A program made the translations under genes and the position numbers. From Puffinus mauretanicus (lineage: Eukaryota > Chordata > Aves > Procellariiformes > Procellariidae), in NCBI GenBank assembly GCA_023333565.1, contig JAJKFH010003075.1:372001-436000 (forward strand): a stretch of DNA of 64,000 nt, given 5' to 3'. The notes beneath the pieces were generated by a model, which saw only the letters and a program-made list of their open reading frames with translations, ran no database searches and was not told where the DNA came from. Of the stretch, positions 39,973 through 54,900 are shown in pieces (positions within the stretch are counted from its first letter, which is position 1; every line of letters begins with the position of its first letter).

Positions 39973-42900
39973 GTGAGTCAGCGCCCGGCCGGGCCGCGGC
40001 CCTGGCCGCCTCTGTGCCGGCTGCCCGGGGCGCCGCGGGCCGCCGCCCTGCCCCTCGCCTCCTCAGGTCCCCGCGGCCGGCTTGCCTGTTATTTGGTGTT
40101 TAAAGCCGCCGCTGTGTGCGGAATAGAGCCTCTGGCTGGGCTGCCGGTGGGGATCCTGGCTGCCCTGCGCGGATCAGGCCGGTCGCGACGTGGAAACCCC
40201 CCTCAGGGACACGGGTGGGAGGGAGGGAGGGCTCGGACACGGCGGCCTCTCCTGAGCTGAGCCTCGGTCCCCTCCTGCAAACCTGTAGCGTCACATAACG
40301 CTGTAATTGCCTCAAATGCGCTTTGCAATTAACTGTCAATTTCTTGCCCGTTTGTTGCAGGGCGTACGAGAATAGCTTAAACCCAAACAACTCTGTCTTT
40401 TTTTTGTCTTCTTCTTTCCCCCCTTCTCCCTAGAAGCTCTTTGGATAGGGTACAGCGGAATTGCTCTGTCTTCCCACCTGCCCCACAGTGCAGTCAGCTC
40501 AGGAAAAAAAATGAGGGAGCAGAGTATGTAGGTACCGCACGCCTACGCTGGAAGCACAGAGCTGTTTGAACTGAATATTTAGACAGCCCCTTTCTTAAGG
40601 GCTGCGTGTGCCTGGTGTTCAACCCCATTTGGGCAAAAGAGGGTCTGGGTGAATAAGAGAGGCCTAGTAGGAGAAGAAAGAAAGCTGAAGCAGATAACTG
40701 GGTATTGGGGGAGCTGGCTTGGTGCTAGTTTTGCTGAAAGCCCCTTCTATTCCCCTAAGGAAATTTCTTGCTTTCTTTTCTCCTCTACTTTCCTATGTAA
40801 GCGAAAGAGGGAGGGGCAGTAAGTAAATACGTGGGGATAGGTGCAAGAGGAGTGGGAGTTTAGGTCACAGGTATGGTGGGATATATTGAGAGCACCAGAA
40901 AGTGTCACAGAGGGACAGAGTTTATTTAAATGACCTGTGATCTTATTACCGCCTCTGTAGACATTCTGCCATGAGAGCAATGTACATTTACATGCACCCT
41001 TCCCTTAATTCAAAGAATACACCGTTCTGTATGTGTGTTTATATATATTATAGCTCTCAGGTTGTTTGAGTATGATCACTTTGCATGGCTTATGAAATTA
41101 AAAATATTTTTTTAATTCTTTTTTGTCAAATATATGTATACAAGTCCACCAAACACAAATGTGAGACATGTTTAAGACATTCTTTTTAGTCCAATAAAAT
41201 GTAGTATTTTTTAAGAGAAAAAAAAAAGTTGTTTTTCCCTATGAGGTTTTAATCTAAAAAACCTTTCCTGAGACAGATGATGGATGCAAGGAAAGCAGTG
41301 CCTTCAGGTCTTTCTGCAGTAGCTTATGATGGACTAAGTGTGTGTGTATGTTAAAAAGTTGTGTCAGAGCGATGGGGAGTAATAGGAATGAGCCAAGACT
41401 TCAGCTTATTTTATTCTGGTGACTTTGTTCTTACTGGCTGAAGCGAGTTAAAATGCTTTGTGATTATTTTGGTTTATGCAGAATTGTTCAAGAGCAAGTT
41501 GTGGCTAACTAGTGAGGAATGTCACTCTTTCTCCATGTCTCAGAAGTTGTAGATGCTCTGGTGCTTTTCCAAGCAAGGCAGTGCAGAATCAGGTGGTGTG
41601 CTGACTGCATGTGATTTAGTACAGAGCAAGGAGCTGATCAGTCTGTGAGCTGTCCAAATTAAAGTGAGCTAGCCAGAGATCATTAGTTCTTCAGTGTCTT
41701 TTGATATCTAAAATCGTCAAAGTGAAAAAATATTTCTCTTCTGTGCAGCAAAGGATGCTTCGGATTCACCAATTTAGAAGTATAAATAACTTCTGTTTCA
41801 GTAGGGCTCTATCTGGTAATCTGTTACGTAGTACTTGAAGTGAGGATTTGGGGAGTTAGATGCTGAACAAAATGATTTAAAAATAATTCAATGTCCATAT
41901 CTGTTACCCTCCCTTTCTCTCTCCTCCTGTTCCTCCCTCCTGTTCCTGCAGTGATCTGGCTCCACGGTTGATATCACAGCACTACAGCTGTATTTGCTGA
42001 TCTGATGCTCAGCAACTTTGGGGGCCCGCCAGGAAAAAACGTGAGGTGGATCTTCCCGTTGTATTGAATATCCTTCTGGCTGAGATCTAGGGTACTCAGT
42101 ACGTGCTAGCGGAGATTTCTGGTTCCTTTTGGTGGTGTATGAGTGAATACTTTGTGAAACCAAGTTAAAGGAACTTTCTGTTCCAATATAATGATAGATT
42201 AATAATCATGGATGAGAAAGCTCTTGTTCAGTGTGTCCTAAACATCTGATCCAAAGGCACAACCACCCATGCAGTCTCTTCTGAGCACTAAGGTGGTCTA
42301 GCCTTATTGCGGACTTTTCTTAAAGATTTTGTTTGTATAGCAGAGAATATATATTTTATTTACTTGTAAATTGTGAAATAATTTAAGTGCAGGCAAGATT
42401 AAATGGATATTGGCCTTTTTTATATTCATTTCCAAAGGCTAAAGAACAGAAAGAGATATCAGCATGTTGCAATACTAGGAGTGTTCTTTAATGATGTCTG
42501 AAAATATAGGCCACTAATAAAAGGTCAGATAATTTAGAAGATTACAATTATTAATTATAATTAAAATTCTAATGAGTTTTGTTGGATATCTGCAGGTCAG
42601 ACAAGGAACAGGACAATCTGAAATACTTTGATGGTGAGGATCCTTGTAGGATCTCTGTTTTCAGAGCCTAACGCAGTAATTATGCATTGCTTAGCTCGTT
42701 GGTGGGTATCCTAATGATATTTTTAAAAATAGATTAAAGTTGCTTGCATTACAGATTTGCAGAAGAAGCTGACTGCATTGATCCTTGTGGGAGGATTAAA
42801 AAAGTGCATTGAAAATTTGGGGGATTGGATCATCTTTGCCAAGTCTCTAAGTTGATTATAGGTTGGATTGAAGGGGCAGACCTCTTCTGAGGTTGACCTT

Positions 42901-45900
42901 CAGAAAAGGATGTGAAGAACAAAGTAGGACAACACATAAATTATTGTGTATTGACTTAAAGTTGGCATGGCTGGTAGATATAGAAGGCGATGTAACATTA
43001 GAACAAGTGTGAAACAGGGTCTCTGGGTTTTATTCCAGATTCTTACTAACTGGCTGGGTAATTACTCATCTCTCTGGGTCTCCTTCTGCCCATCTGGTAA
43101 CTTACCTAGCTGCCAAAACTGTTGCAAGGCTTTAACTAAAGGTGAACTGCAAAGCAAAATAGTTGGTGTGTGCCCTTTGGTGTTCTTCTGTGATGTGCAG
43201 CCATGTCTATGATATCTTCTTCCCCCAGCTCTACAGGCTCTTTACATCAAGTACACCAGCTATTAGAAAAGAAGGTTAGAAATATTTCACAAATTGTACA
43301 TGTGAACTGTCTGGTAGTGAATGAAGGAGCAACAGCCATCAAGGTTAAAATATGGTAAAGTTGCCAAACGTTAGATTACTCAAGAGTGAGGAAAAGTTGA
43401 GGAAGGTTTTATCAATGTAGACTACACTGGAAGAAGAGGACTTTGATGTGTAAGGTGAGAGAAAGAACTTAGACTTGTGAAGGAAGATGTTTTAGGTCTT
43501 TTGGGGGATTGCTAGAGAAGATAACACTTCTCTTTTCTGTCTTGTCTCCTCCAAAATGTGTGAAAGATTACAGTGGCTGGTCTGTGTAGTAAACTGATGT
43601 TATGAAATCTGGGAGGCTTTGGCAAGGAATCTTGAAAAATGAAAGGAAGGAAGACAGCTAGTTTGTGGGGAGTATGAGTGGTATGTTACTGTCACTTAGC
43701 AAGAGGAAAGTGTAGATTCAGTGACGTCCATCTTAAAGCAACAGCTGCGTGGCGCCTGCAGTACAGCGGGATGGCGTGTTAGTCTCTGGGGTGGAAGTAG
43801 CGCGGACTCCTTGCGCTTGCCTATATGCACCACCTGTTCTCAGCATTAATTATTCTGGGGTGTGTCAGTGCGTGGATAGTCTTAGTTTGGATTGAGAATG
43901 CCCTATTTTGCTTTAGCTAACAATAGGCTAATTATTTTGTTAAACAGCTTTGGCTGAGTTATAATGAAGGATATACTGACTTGGACAAGATAATTGCAGT
44001 TATGAATTAAAGATGTCTTTATTTGATTTGTTTGTTTGTGTGGATATGCTCTTACTGCTGTTTGTAAACCCAATACAGAACTTGGATTACAAAGGCTTTT
44101 GCGATCAATATTTATTTAAAGAAAAAAATCCTGACAAAATACAGGCTTCTTTATGGTGTGTAGCCAAGCCTCGTTTTCACTGCAATTTTCCTCTGGACAA
44201 AGTCATTTATAATTAATTAGACAAAGAGTGTTTAAGGAGAAACAAATACACAAGGATAGAGTCAGATGTGTGTGTGCATTGATGGCTGTGAGTAAAGTGG
44301 AAATACTGTCTTAGTAAATGCAAAGCTTCACATTCACAGTGAGGTTGTGTGCAGCTTATGTTAAACCAAGTAGCCTTAATTAGCTCCGCTTATTGGGAGT
44401 AATATGAATTAATAGGAAGAGACTGGAAAGATGATGGGGGATGTGCTCTACGTAGCTTTGTTTTGTGAGATGCCTTCTGTGCCATTTTGCCTAGACTGTG
44501 TCTTTATTTCTAATCACAGCGACTGACTTTGCTGCTAAAGTACCTCACCGTATTGTATTTGGATATTAGACTTCTCTAAAACTAAATGAAAACGTTTCTG
44601 AGCGCAGAGGAACATGCAACCGTTTGCCTTTTTCCAGACTTTTCTCTTCAGCAACAAATCATTGTATATTACTCTTTAACTTCCAAACTGAAAATCCAAG
44701 TGCTTATATAGTTTTTTGTTTTGCTTTTCAGATTGTTTCAAGAAAAAATCCAGAGGATGTCCAGGAGGTAACAGTTTAAACTTGTGCAAATGTCTTTGTG
44801 TATGACACTATGCCTTTTGAAACATTTTTGATGTAATTTAGCAATTTCTGTGTGTTTTGTCATTGTAATTGAGCAAACAGTTCTTTGTATGTTTCCATTT
44901 GTCTTTGACTTTCATAGTTGAAAACAGTAGTTAATGTAACATGTTGCAATTCATCTCTCAGTGATGAATCGTGACTTGAAACAAAGTCTTAGGGAGTGAA
45001 GTGTCTTTTGATGACAAAACTGCTTTGATAACTTTGCAAGCTCTTTTCTCAGGGCTGGAATTGGCAAATTGGTGGTTACTTAACTCCTACTGGTAAAATT
45101 AGAGATCAGTCCACAATCCAAGTCTTAGGTCTCAGCTGTAGGTACTCTTTTCCTCTTTAACCAATACTTCACTGAAAAGCCTACATCATTATTGTCTATT
45201 AGTAAAAAGGGAAAATGGAGGAATATGGGAGTAGTTGAGAGAGATTAGACTGCAAGTCATATATTATGCCTATCTCTCTGAGGCTCCTTAAGTATTTTCC
45301 AGAGATATACTTTGATAAAACTTTAAAATTGCTTAGTCTCTGCCTCTTCTGAAAAGGCTCTGAATAAGGGTCTGCTGTATTCTTGTGCCTCTTAAATACC
45401 TCAAAAGATTGTCAGGAACCATGTTATTGAGAGAAAAAAATACTCGTGTGTGTGTGGGTTTTGGGTTTGGTGGTTTTTTTTTTTTTAGATTAAAAAACTT
45501 TTTTCCCCTCTGGATTTCTTTTGGACTAATGACTTGACATTGATGGTATTATACTATGCACATGCAAAATCTTCCTTCAAAAGCACAACGTTTGGCTTTT
45601 CAGACATGTAACATATGCATATGTTCAATTTCTGGTGCAGTCTCTTACTACAGTTGAGGAGAACCTGGATAGTTGATGAAAGAAGAGCCCATAAAAGAAT
45701 TCATTGCATCTCTGTGTGGTCAAACATGAGTTACTGATTAGTGGCTTGGCAGAGGTGAGAATTGGCTAATACACCTAACACCCCTTTGTTGCATCCCTCT
45801 TTGAAATCTTGAGAATCAGACAAACATAAGCATTCATGCTTTTTGCATTTTTTTAATCTCTAGAAGATTAAAATAGCCTATCAGAATCAGAGATGATCAG

Positions 45901-48900
45901 GGATTTAGTTTTAGAACTGCATTACTGTAGTTTGTAGCTTGATGTTCACCTTTTCCAGGGAGACTCCTGAATTGAACCTATCCATGAGCACATTCTGCCA
46001 TTACCTTAATCTTCATTTGTGGGAAAAACACTTTATAGCAGCTGTTGATGAGCCATTCATCAGAAAAATGTATTGTAAGTGTCTTTCAGTTAGAATATTG
46101 CATGAATATATGTTAACTAGTTTTGAAACAATAGCAAACCCATATCTTTTAGTCACTGCTTTGGTCGTTGCTTTGATTTGTGGCTGTAGGTTAGCCATGC
46201 AGAGCTCCGCATACTCTAGACAAGAAGACGACATAAATGTGCTATGAATTTGATGATTGCCCTTTTCCACCCTTCATTGTACCAAATTAATTATTCTGCA
46301 TGTGATAGCATGTTAGGTGTGGTGTGATTCTGTTCAAGCAAGCATCTGAAAGTACCTAGTTATTAAAAGGAATATCCTAGATGGTAGTTGCCGTAAGGGT
46401 GAATTGTAGTCAGAAAACCACATATGTTGGGAGCTTTTCTGTTATACTGGCTTCCTATGATAAAAAAAGAATTATGAGCAGCCTTTGAAAGAAAAAGAAT
46501 ATGCTCCTAACCTGTTCCCACTAAAATAAATTTACCTCAGTTTTCCAGAATGTTAAATTAGAAATTCAATAGACAAAATTTTGTGCACACAACCACCCTG
46601 TTGCTTTACGATCTGTTTCGTGCAGCCACCTTCCCGCACCCATATAGGACCCCTTAGCTGTTCCTGCCTGCTCATTCAGGAATCTCTTTTAATGTCACTG
46701 CTGTGATGTTAATACATACATTACATGTGTACAACTGTAGCTGTGTGCTGTGACCTCAACTCTGCTTGCCAGTTTTCTGTCACCTCTTTTAACTGCCCTT
46801 TGGGGTACAAGCCTTTAGTACAGCATCTCTCCCACTGCAACCAATTAAAATTCAAGATAACCCCAGCTGTTGTTGCTGGGACAGGAAGGAAGATAATCTT
46901 GTAAGGGCTTTCTTTTCAAAAGGATGAAAGAAGTTAACGTGAAGTTGTGTGTGGAGGAGTTAATAGATACAGAAAGGCTAGCGGACTTAACTTTAATTTC
47001 CTTGCTTCTGGGGATTGATGGTGGCAGCATGGTGTGTGAGGCAATTGTAGCTAGGGTAGTCTTGTGGGTTTTATTCTCTTACTTATTCACGGAGGAGAAG
47101 GGGTTGTTCGTTGTGGAACAGATGAGTTAATAGAGATCTACTGGCTCTAGCCATGACAAGCACCTTACTGCATTACAAGTCTAACATATGTTTTATGATA
47201 TACTTGCTGTGCTTCATTGGGCCTCAAAGTACAATGTGTCCTTCGTCCAAATCTGATTTCTAATGAGTATGTTAGAGTGGGAACTTTGCTAACTTTGCTG
47301 AGCCGCATGCGTGCAAAGGCATGATTTCCATGAGCTTGTGAAAGGTTTTAGGATGACCTTGAATGCTTTTGCTTTGCAAGCTACTTATGGATATTTATTT
47401 TTTTCCTCTTGACTATTGGGAGATCACTTGCAGCAGTAAAAAATGATACTTTTTTAGTGGAACGGAATCTCATGCTCTTATTTTCTGGCAGCTTTTCACA
47501 TTGTCTCCAAGTACTGACAATACAGTAACTTGATGTTTCAAGACTTCACCATGTTAAGCAATTTTATGTTCTATATGCTGCTCAAGAAGTGCGAATCATC
47601 CACTTTTTGGATATTGGATCAAGTACATCATCGAAAAATTATTGTTTCTTATAGCAAAATCACTAGTTGGCCGCCTTGAGAGATTCTGATTTTTCTTCTC
47701 TTGTCTGTTGAACTCCACCAAGTACTAGTTGTAATTGAGTCCTGGAAATGTGTGCACAATAGGTGGGTCTGAATCAGAGCTGCTAGTTTCAGTATAGCTA
47801 AGTTTATAAGGTGGATAAAGTGTTGCCATATTAAGCTTTGCATATCCACGGTTAACGGTCCTGTTGCCTTATATCTGCATTGTTCTGTAGGTAGGACTTG
47901 CATCTGCTGAAACTTAGAAGGCCTCTGACCTTAGTATTTAAAAAAACAAACAAAAAACCCCTCTAAAATTAAACCTTTTACTTAGGTCTAAATCTGGTTT
48001 GCATGAAAAAAGTAGTTTTTCAATTATGGTCGCTCATATGGTTGAGAAGGCAACCTGTTAAAACAGTCAGAAATATTTGGAATCTTTTAAATTGTGGTTA
48101 GTTGTATTAAGCTAATTGAGACATTTGACTGATGGAACACTGGAATCAACTGCTGAATGTGTTGCAGTCTCCTCTTTTTTTTTTCCTGTTCTAGTTTAAT
48201 CACTTTACATTAGCGTTGAGGTTTATTATATGGCTTAGTGAGTCTGACCAAAAACGAGGCCAAGATATAAAATATCTTTGTTCTTTTTTTTCATCCTGGT
48301 AGCAAACCTGTTAGCAGTCAAGTGTAATTTCATTGCTCAGTTCTTTCCCTGGCCTGATTTTCCTATTGGGTTCCCCTCCTTCCTTGAATGGAAAGAATAC
48401 AAAGAATGCGATGGAAGAAGGGTAAGGTAGATACCTGGCTGGGAAATGACTACTTCTTTCTGGAAAGGGTGGATCAGGAAAGGCTGGTGTAATGAACCAA
48501 TGCTCTCTTTGCATTCTTGAAGTTGGAGATTTTGCGTAGATTACAAAAGGAACATATGCAATTTTTAATCCGGGTTATTAGTAATAAACCATTTAACATG
48601 TGAGCTTGCATTTACACCTGATCAGCATTTTACATAAACAAATTATGAGCTGGCTTGTAGTCCTGGGTGCTTAATGTGCGGTCCTTAAGAATCCCACTTG
48701 TATTGATTTCTCTTCCCTCATTTTCTCTTTTGCTGTTGTGTCTCTTCCCCATAACTGCAGCTGCGCCAAGCACAGCATGCTATTGAGTGTTGGATAGTGC
48801 AACACTACTATTCGGCATTTTTTCCTCTCTCACTGGTTCCCTGTGTAGCTCTGGATCGCAGTGTGACTGAAAAACAGTGCTGCCTTTGCCCTTTCTGTTT

Positions 48901-51900
48901 CCTTCTTTCAGCTTTTACTTAATATTTTTTTCTATGCGCTGTAGTCTTGTTAGTCAAAATGGGGATTGAGGACAGATAATGAACATTTTTTTAATGGTTG
49001 TTATAGTTGGAAGTTCAGATTGTATATTTTTGTTAAACATATTTGCTGAACGTAGTGGTCTGATTTGCTTGAAAAAAATGTATTTGTGGTGTGATGCAAT
49101 GCGAACAATGAACCCCACTAATACTTCTCTCCTCTTCCCTTTCTCTGCTTCAGATAGTCGTTTGGAAGAGATACAGTGACTTTAAGAAACTGCACAAAGA
49201 TCTCTGGCAAATTCATAAAAACCTATGCAGACATACAGAACTCTTTCCACCTTTTGCCAAAGCAATAGTATTTGGTAAGCATAATTTCTTTCCGACTTGC
49301 TGAAATTCTTTGATAACTCAACATCTATAAATACATCTTGTTTTGCAGCTGCATGGAACTCTCTTCAATTTGCTTTTACTGCTCAACTTTTTGGTTTGTT
49401 GTATCTTACTTGTAGGTGTGCTGGTATCATAGCTTGATACTTTTATTTATTTTTTTAACAGGGGTAGTTATGTCCTTGCTTCTGTGTTAGAGATCTTATC
49501 TCAAATATTTATTGATGTATATGTTCTGTATCTTTACAACGTACTTTCCCTGTTTTCAGGAGCATAAAGTCTATATTAGCTTTGTGAACAGCACTTGAAC
49601 AACGAACAAAGATCTTCATATATGAGCTGTCTGTGATTTTTAGTGATGAGTTATAGTAAAGTATCAGCCGTTGTTGCAGAAAAGAATTTTGTATTTTAGG
49701 AATTTGATTGTAGTTACCAACTTTATCTAGCTAGGCTTTTGAGATCAGTTTTACATATAGCAGTTAACTATTTCACCAAAACACCAACCTGTAAGAGGAT
49801 TGTGACTCTACATGAGAAATACATGGCAAAAAGTATTTAGCTCTTAAAGGCCAAAGGTCTTAACTTAATCCTGATGTATATGTCATCATGAATGAGCTAT
49901 AGGCAGACTTTCAGTGAAGTTGTATGACTCCATATAGAACTCCTACCACCATTTTTTTTAGCAGTGTGTTGTGTTTATTTTAACCATGTGGTGTTTTTTT
50001 TTAGTGTGTGTTTTCTGTGTTCAGCACTCAGTGTTGTTGTTGTTTTGGCATGCATATACCACACAATATCCAGTTGGTTTTTAAGCATTTTTCAGCATTT
50101 TTTAACGTGTCCAGTGTGTTTGGCGTTTTTCCGCGTGTATCTACCATGTGCTTTGTGAGTGTTTCTAAGACGTTTCTAGGGTGTTGCTAACTATCTGGAA
50201 GGGTTTCATGCTTTTTGGTGTGCATCTACCACGTGCTTTCGAGCCCTTTTTCTGAGCATTTTAATATTTGTCCAACAAGTATTTGACATTTCTTTGCATA
50301 CATCTACCATGTGCTCTTTTTTTGGTTTGGTTTTGCGTGGGCTTCTTTGTTTCTAAAGTGCTTATGCCTTTTTCCATATTTCTTGCTGAACACTAAAAAT
50401 GCTAAAACATGTTTGGTGTTTTTGGCATGCATGTAGTGCATGCTTTTGTGTGTATTTGCACTTTTTCCATGTGTTGTGCCTGTTTTCCGTGTTTATTATC
50501 ATGCATATTTTTGCATGTTTTTTCCATGTGTTGTGCACATTTAGCATCCAGCCAGTGTTTGGTGTGTTTTGGCATGCATCTAGTGCCTGTTTTTGCAGGT
50601 ATTTTTGTGTGTAGCATTTTTAGCTGTTTAGCGGCATTGGGCATGCTTCTAGTGCATATTTTTCCACGTTTTTCCTGTGTCGCACATTAGCACGTTTTAG
50701 CATCCAGCATGTTTCGCTTTTTTTGGCATGCATCTATTGCATGTTTTTGCGCGTTTTTTCCCTGTGTCACGATTTTAGTGTGTTTGAGCATCCAGTATGC
50801 TTTTGGTGATTTTTGGCATGCATCTACCACATGCTTCATGTGGAAAAATGTGCAAAAACATTTTTAGCATTTTTGCATGCTTTTAGCATAAGCTTTTGTG
50901 CACTTTTGTGTGGTTTTTCTGCATTTTTAGTTTTTTAGTTGTGTGGTGATGTTTTTTTTGTTATGTTTGGGGTGTGTTTTGTGTGGGTTTTTTTTTTTTA
51001 TTTATATTCTACTTTTTTTGGTGTATTATGCTTTTTGGTGTGGTTTTTTTGGCGTTTACTATTACTTTGGGATAGTCAATCCTGTCAGTTTGGAAAGTGC
51101 CAAAACTGAGGTTGTTTAGTCAGCCTTTTTTCCACCACATTATGTGACAGCACTATAATACTGCCCAGGGTTATGGTTCTGTAGCGGTATTTGCTGGCCC
51201 TCCTTTGCCTTGAGTGCCACCGAAACTGTATGGAACTCCCCTGGAGGCAAAACCTCTGCCTGGAAAGCACAAATTTTCCTTTTAATATTTCAGGACCAAA
51301 TACTGCCACAAACTTGTAATTTTTGCTACTTGGTGTTCATTTTTGATGACTGCCGCATGTAGGCATGGCACTGAGATGCTTTAACATAACAACTTTGAAC
51401 AAGTTGAAGTTAGCTTATAACCCAAGATCCAATCTGACCCTACAGCTTTGGGGTAGCCTCTGACTTAACCCCTTGTTGTGTGGACCAGTTAAGTGTAACG
51501 CAAGGAAGTTGAACTCTGATGCAAATTTCATGGTTCTCTTCGCAGAGCTGGGTAAAATTCCTAGTTTAAATTGTCTTTCACATCAGCTAAATTGTATCCA
51601 ACTTTTAAGTAATTTTATTTTTGCTTATTTATGAAGTTGGAAGTGGGGTAAGTTTTGGTGCTATGTCAGAACTTGTGCATAATGGTTAAATAGAGAATGT
51701 AGTACTAGTTTCATCCTGAGATGATTTTACATCTGCTTTACAGAGTAGAGTGCTCACTGGACAAGTTATTTACAAAGCTAATATTTGCAAAGCATAGTTT
51801 AATTTCAGGTAGAAGATACGGTAGCTATTCATAGGGGAAGAAAGAGAGGGGTAAAAAGAAAAGAAAATCAGAGTGGGAGAGAGTACGGGCTTCTAATATC

Positions 51901-54900
51901 TTAAATAATTTTAAATTGCCAGAAATGCAAATTAGCTGTTTTTACACTAGTTCTGTAAGCAAGGGCAGAATTGAGTGAAATCCCTTCTGAAAGACATCCT
52001 CCTTCTATTGTATTTGATGAACAAAAGTGACTGCAATGTACATTGTAAGAGAAGGAAATCTACAGAAATATTCAATGTAGTTATTTACAAAAAGCTTTTT
52101 GAAATTAAAACTAAACCAAAACAAAACCCACTACATTTGAATGAAGCTGAGCCACAGAAGAATACAGGAAAGAGGAGGTAATGTAAAAACAAATTTTAAG
52201 AGATTGGTACATAGCTGAAAGGAACAGAAATGTCTGACTCTTCTCGTCAATTTAAGAATTATTTTTCTATTTAAAGCACAACATTTTACTGTGTATCCTT
52301 CCATCTCGCTTCTATACGTAATAGCTGCTGTGTGTTTTATTTTAATTTAAAGCATTTATCTTCAGATCGGTCATAGTATTTTTTGTAGTAAAGGAAAAAT
52401 GTAATCTTAGTAGATTGAGTTTTTCACAAACTTGTTTTCAGTCTCGTTCAGTTAATGGTGAGCTGCAAGGTCCATCCCTGTTAAGATCTTTTTTTTTCAA
52501 GCTGCTTTAATGGCGCACTTCTGCAGTGTTTCTTGCCTGTGATGATGCTCCACTTGTTGCAGCTTTTAAACTAGTTACTAATTAGCATTGCCAGTAGTTG
52601 CTAGCAACTTGTTGTGGGTTGTTTTTTTTTTTTTGGACATGTGTGCTTTAAATAATGTATACATATTGTTTTTTGGAGAGTACGCTTTACAAAATGAGCA
52701 CTGGTAGTTCTGATAGTCGAACTTACTTGCAGTAGAAGAATTAAACCTGAGCAGAATGTCAAATTCAGCATTCAGAGTTCCAGGAGATGGTGTGGAGAAC
52801 TGAGATGTATTTAAAAACAAATGAGTCATGCTGTGCTTCCATATTTCATGCAACCAAAGACTTGCCACATCTGCAGAACTGAACTGCATTGCACGTTTTA
52901 CACCACAGCTTTTGATAATTATAATGTGCAAATGCATGTATTTTTATCTGTTAAATAGAGCTGCTCACATAAAAGCATGAAACTTGTTATGAGTGGGAAA
53001 AAGAAATCATTTCACTCTTTCTGCACTTCACTTGAACCTTTTCCATCCATCTTATGGAGAAAACATAATGACCTCGAGCATGGGAATCTAAAATGTCCTA
53101 ACAGCTCCAGCTGTTAAAGCCTCTCTGAATTGTTATGCAGCAATTATGATACCTATTTCTGGGAAGTGATTACTCTCCTTCCCTAATATTCATCAACATA
53201 ATTTCTTCAGTATTTTCAAACTACTTTTTTTGTTGGACACTTTAAGTATTCCCATATGTTGGCTATACATGGCATTTTACCAAAATAGTAGTAAATCTGT
53301 ACTCAGCATTTCTTGTATCTAACAACTGCAGAAATGTACTTTAGTGTAAAAAATACTCTCCCTCCTGACAAAAATAAACCAAAAAAACCCAGATATTGAT
53401 AACTTGCTAGCAGTGAGTCAGAAAGATGATTCACATTACAAACCCCAGATAAGGATACTTTTTGGATTTGAAAATACCAAATGAAGTAGCATATTTAAGA
53501 ATTAGGTGTCATGTACAGTTGGAAGTCTTGTGAGAAACTAACTGAAACATGAACACAAACCTTGCTAGGTGTTTTGTTGTTCAGATCTGCTCCAGAAAAT
53601 GAACTGTGGGTTCTCTTCACAGGAATTTACATTTGGTTTCCGGGTATATAAGAAATTTTGAATGGATCATTGCTGGAGGAATAGCAGAACTGTGATAATG
53701 CATTTGTTATATGCTAAGATTGTAGTTGACACTTCCTACAATCCTGTAAAGACATGATACCTATAATGAAATTTCCACGTGTCTGACAGATGTAAAGAAT
53801 AGTGGAAATAACATTGATTTAGATGCAGGAAGACTTTCTGATAGAAATGTTTGAAGAGTCAGCTGGGTATCTAAGCACCTTTGAACATCTGATGAGAAGG
53901 GTGATAATGAAAGTGTTGAGCAATACAAGATTGCTTTAAAGTATGAAAAAAGGGAGAGGGGGAAGGAGTTAGGCAGGGTTGGCTGGGAATGATGCCAGCA
54001 AGATGCCAGATAGTTTGTGAACAAACCAGTACTGAATTTTGTTCTTCCTTCCCCCAAAGTCCTCTAGTTCTGTAAGTGGTTGACCTGATAGTGTATCATG
54101 ATGCTGATGAGCTGGAAAATGTGACAGTGACAAATGTTTCAATGGCTCTGTTCAAACATGTTGTGGTTTTTTTTTTTTTTTAAGCTCAGCTTCCTAAGAA
54201 AATAAGGCTTATGTAATTGTGCTGTTAGAAAGTCAAACCTCTTACTCGTGTGGCTAATATCAGCTAAATTTGAGAGGGAAGGCGGTTGCAAATGTAATTA
54301 TATTTCTGCAAATTCTTTGAAACGGCAGCTGAGTAAGAATAGCGTGCGTGCTGTGGTGCTGCTAAGGGCCAGGCAGGCTCAGCTCATACCCGTGAGTTTG
54401 CAGGATGATTGGTGAACGTGCACTGGTCAGCCTGGCAGTGCTGGTCCCGACACGTCCTCTCTGGTGCCCAGGGGAAGTATTGAGAAGATGTAGATAAGGA
54501 AAATTAGTTTTTGTTTGGTTTGATGACAGAGTAGATTGGGGAGAGAAAGATCCCTGGGAAACCAGGAAAAATATCTTGTAGAATTACTTGCTTGCAAAGT
54601 TACCTGTTTCTGGCCTTGTTCAGTGTTTATTTCTTTGCAATTGATTTTCTGTTTCATTATAACAGTTTTCATATTATTTTGTAGATTCATTTAACTCGCC
54701 CATGCTGCTGCGCTTTGCTGAGGGAAGTTGTTTTTTCATGATGTCCTATTTTGTGTGGAATGAAGCAAAAGCCCTAATGCACCCCCAGTGCTGCTCTGAA
54801 GACATAGGAAGTTTGAGCAGTTTAATAGAGCCTGATTTCAGTGTTGCCACTCAACGTGGTAGCATTGCCTTTGCCTTCTTTCTGCTTGCTTGTTGCTCGC

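Larger units (their letters stand above)
39520..40090. promoter_or_regulatory. RPS6KC1: CpG island / RPS6KC1 promoter and exon 1
   Basis: A GC-rich, CG-dense block surrounding RPS6KC1 exon 1. It lacks a TATA box and has several GGGCGGGG-type Sp/KLF boxes upstream of the start codon. The GC drop on both sides is sharp. Confidence 0.88.

Noticed and set aside
45939..46247. 102-codon frame in RPS6KC1 intron 2 with one hydrophobic stretch
   Set aside because: No recognised family, no promoter or splice context, and an antisense frame of similar length over the same bases.
50399..50690. Cys/Phe-rich repeated open frames on both strands
   Set aside because: They are translations of the minisatellite array; the repetition in the protein follows the DNA repeat.
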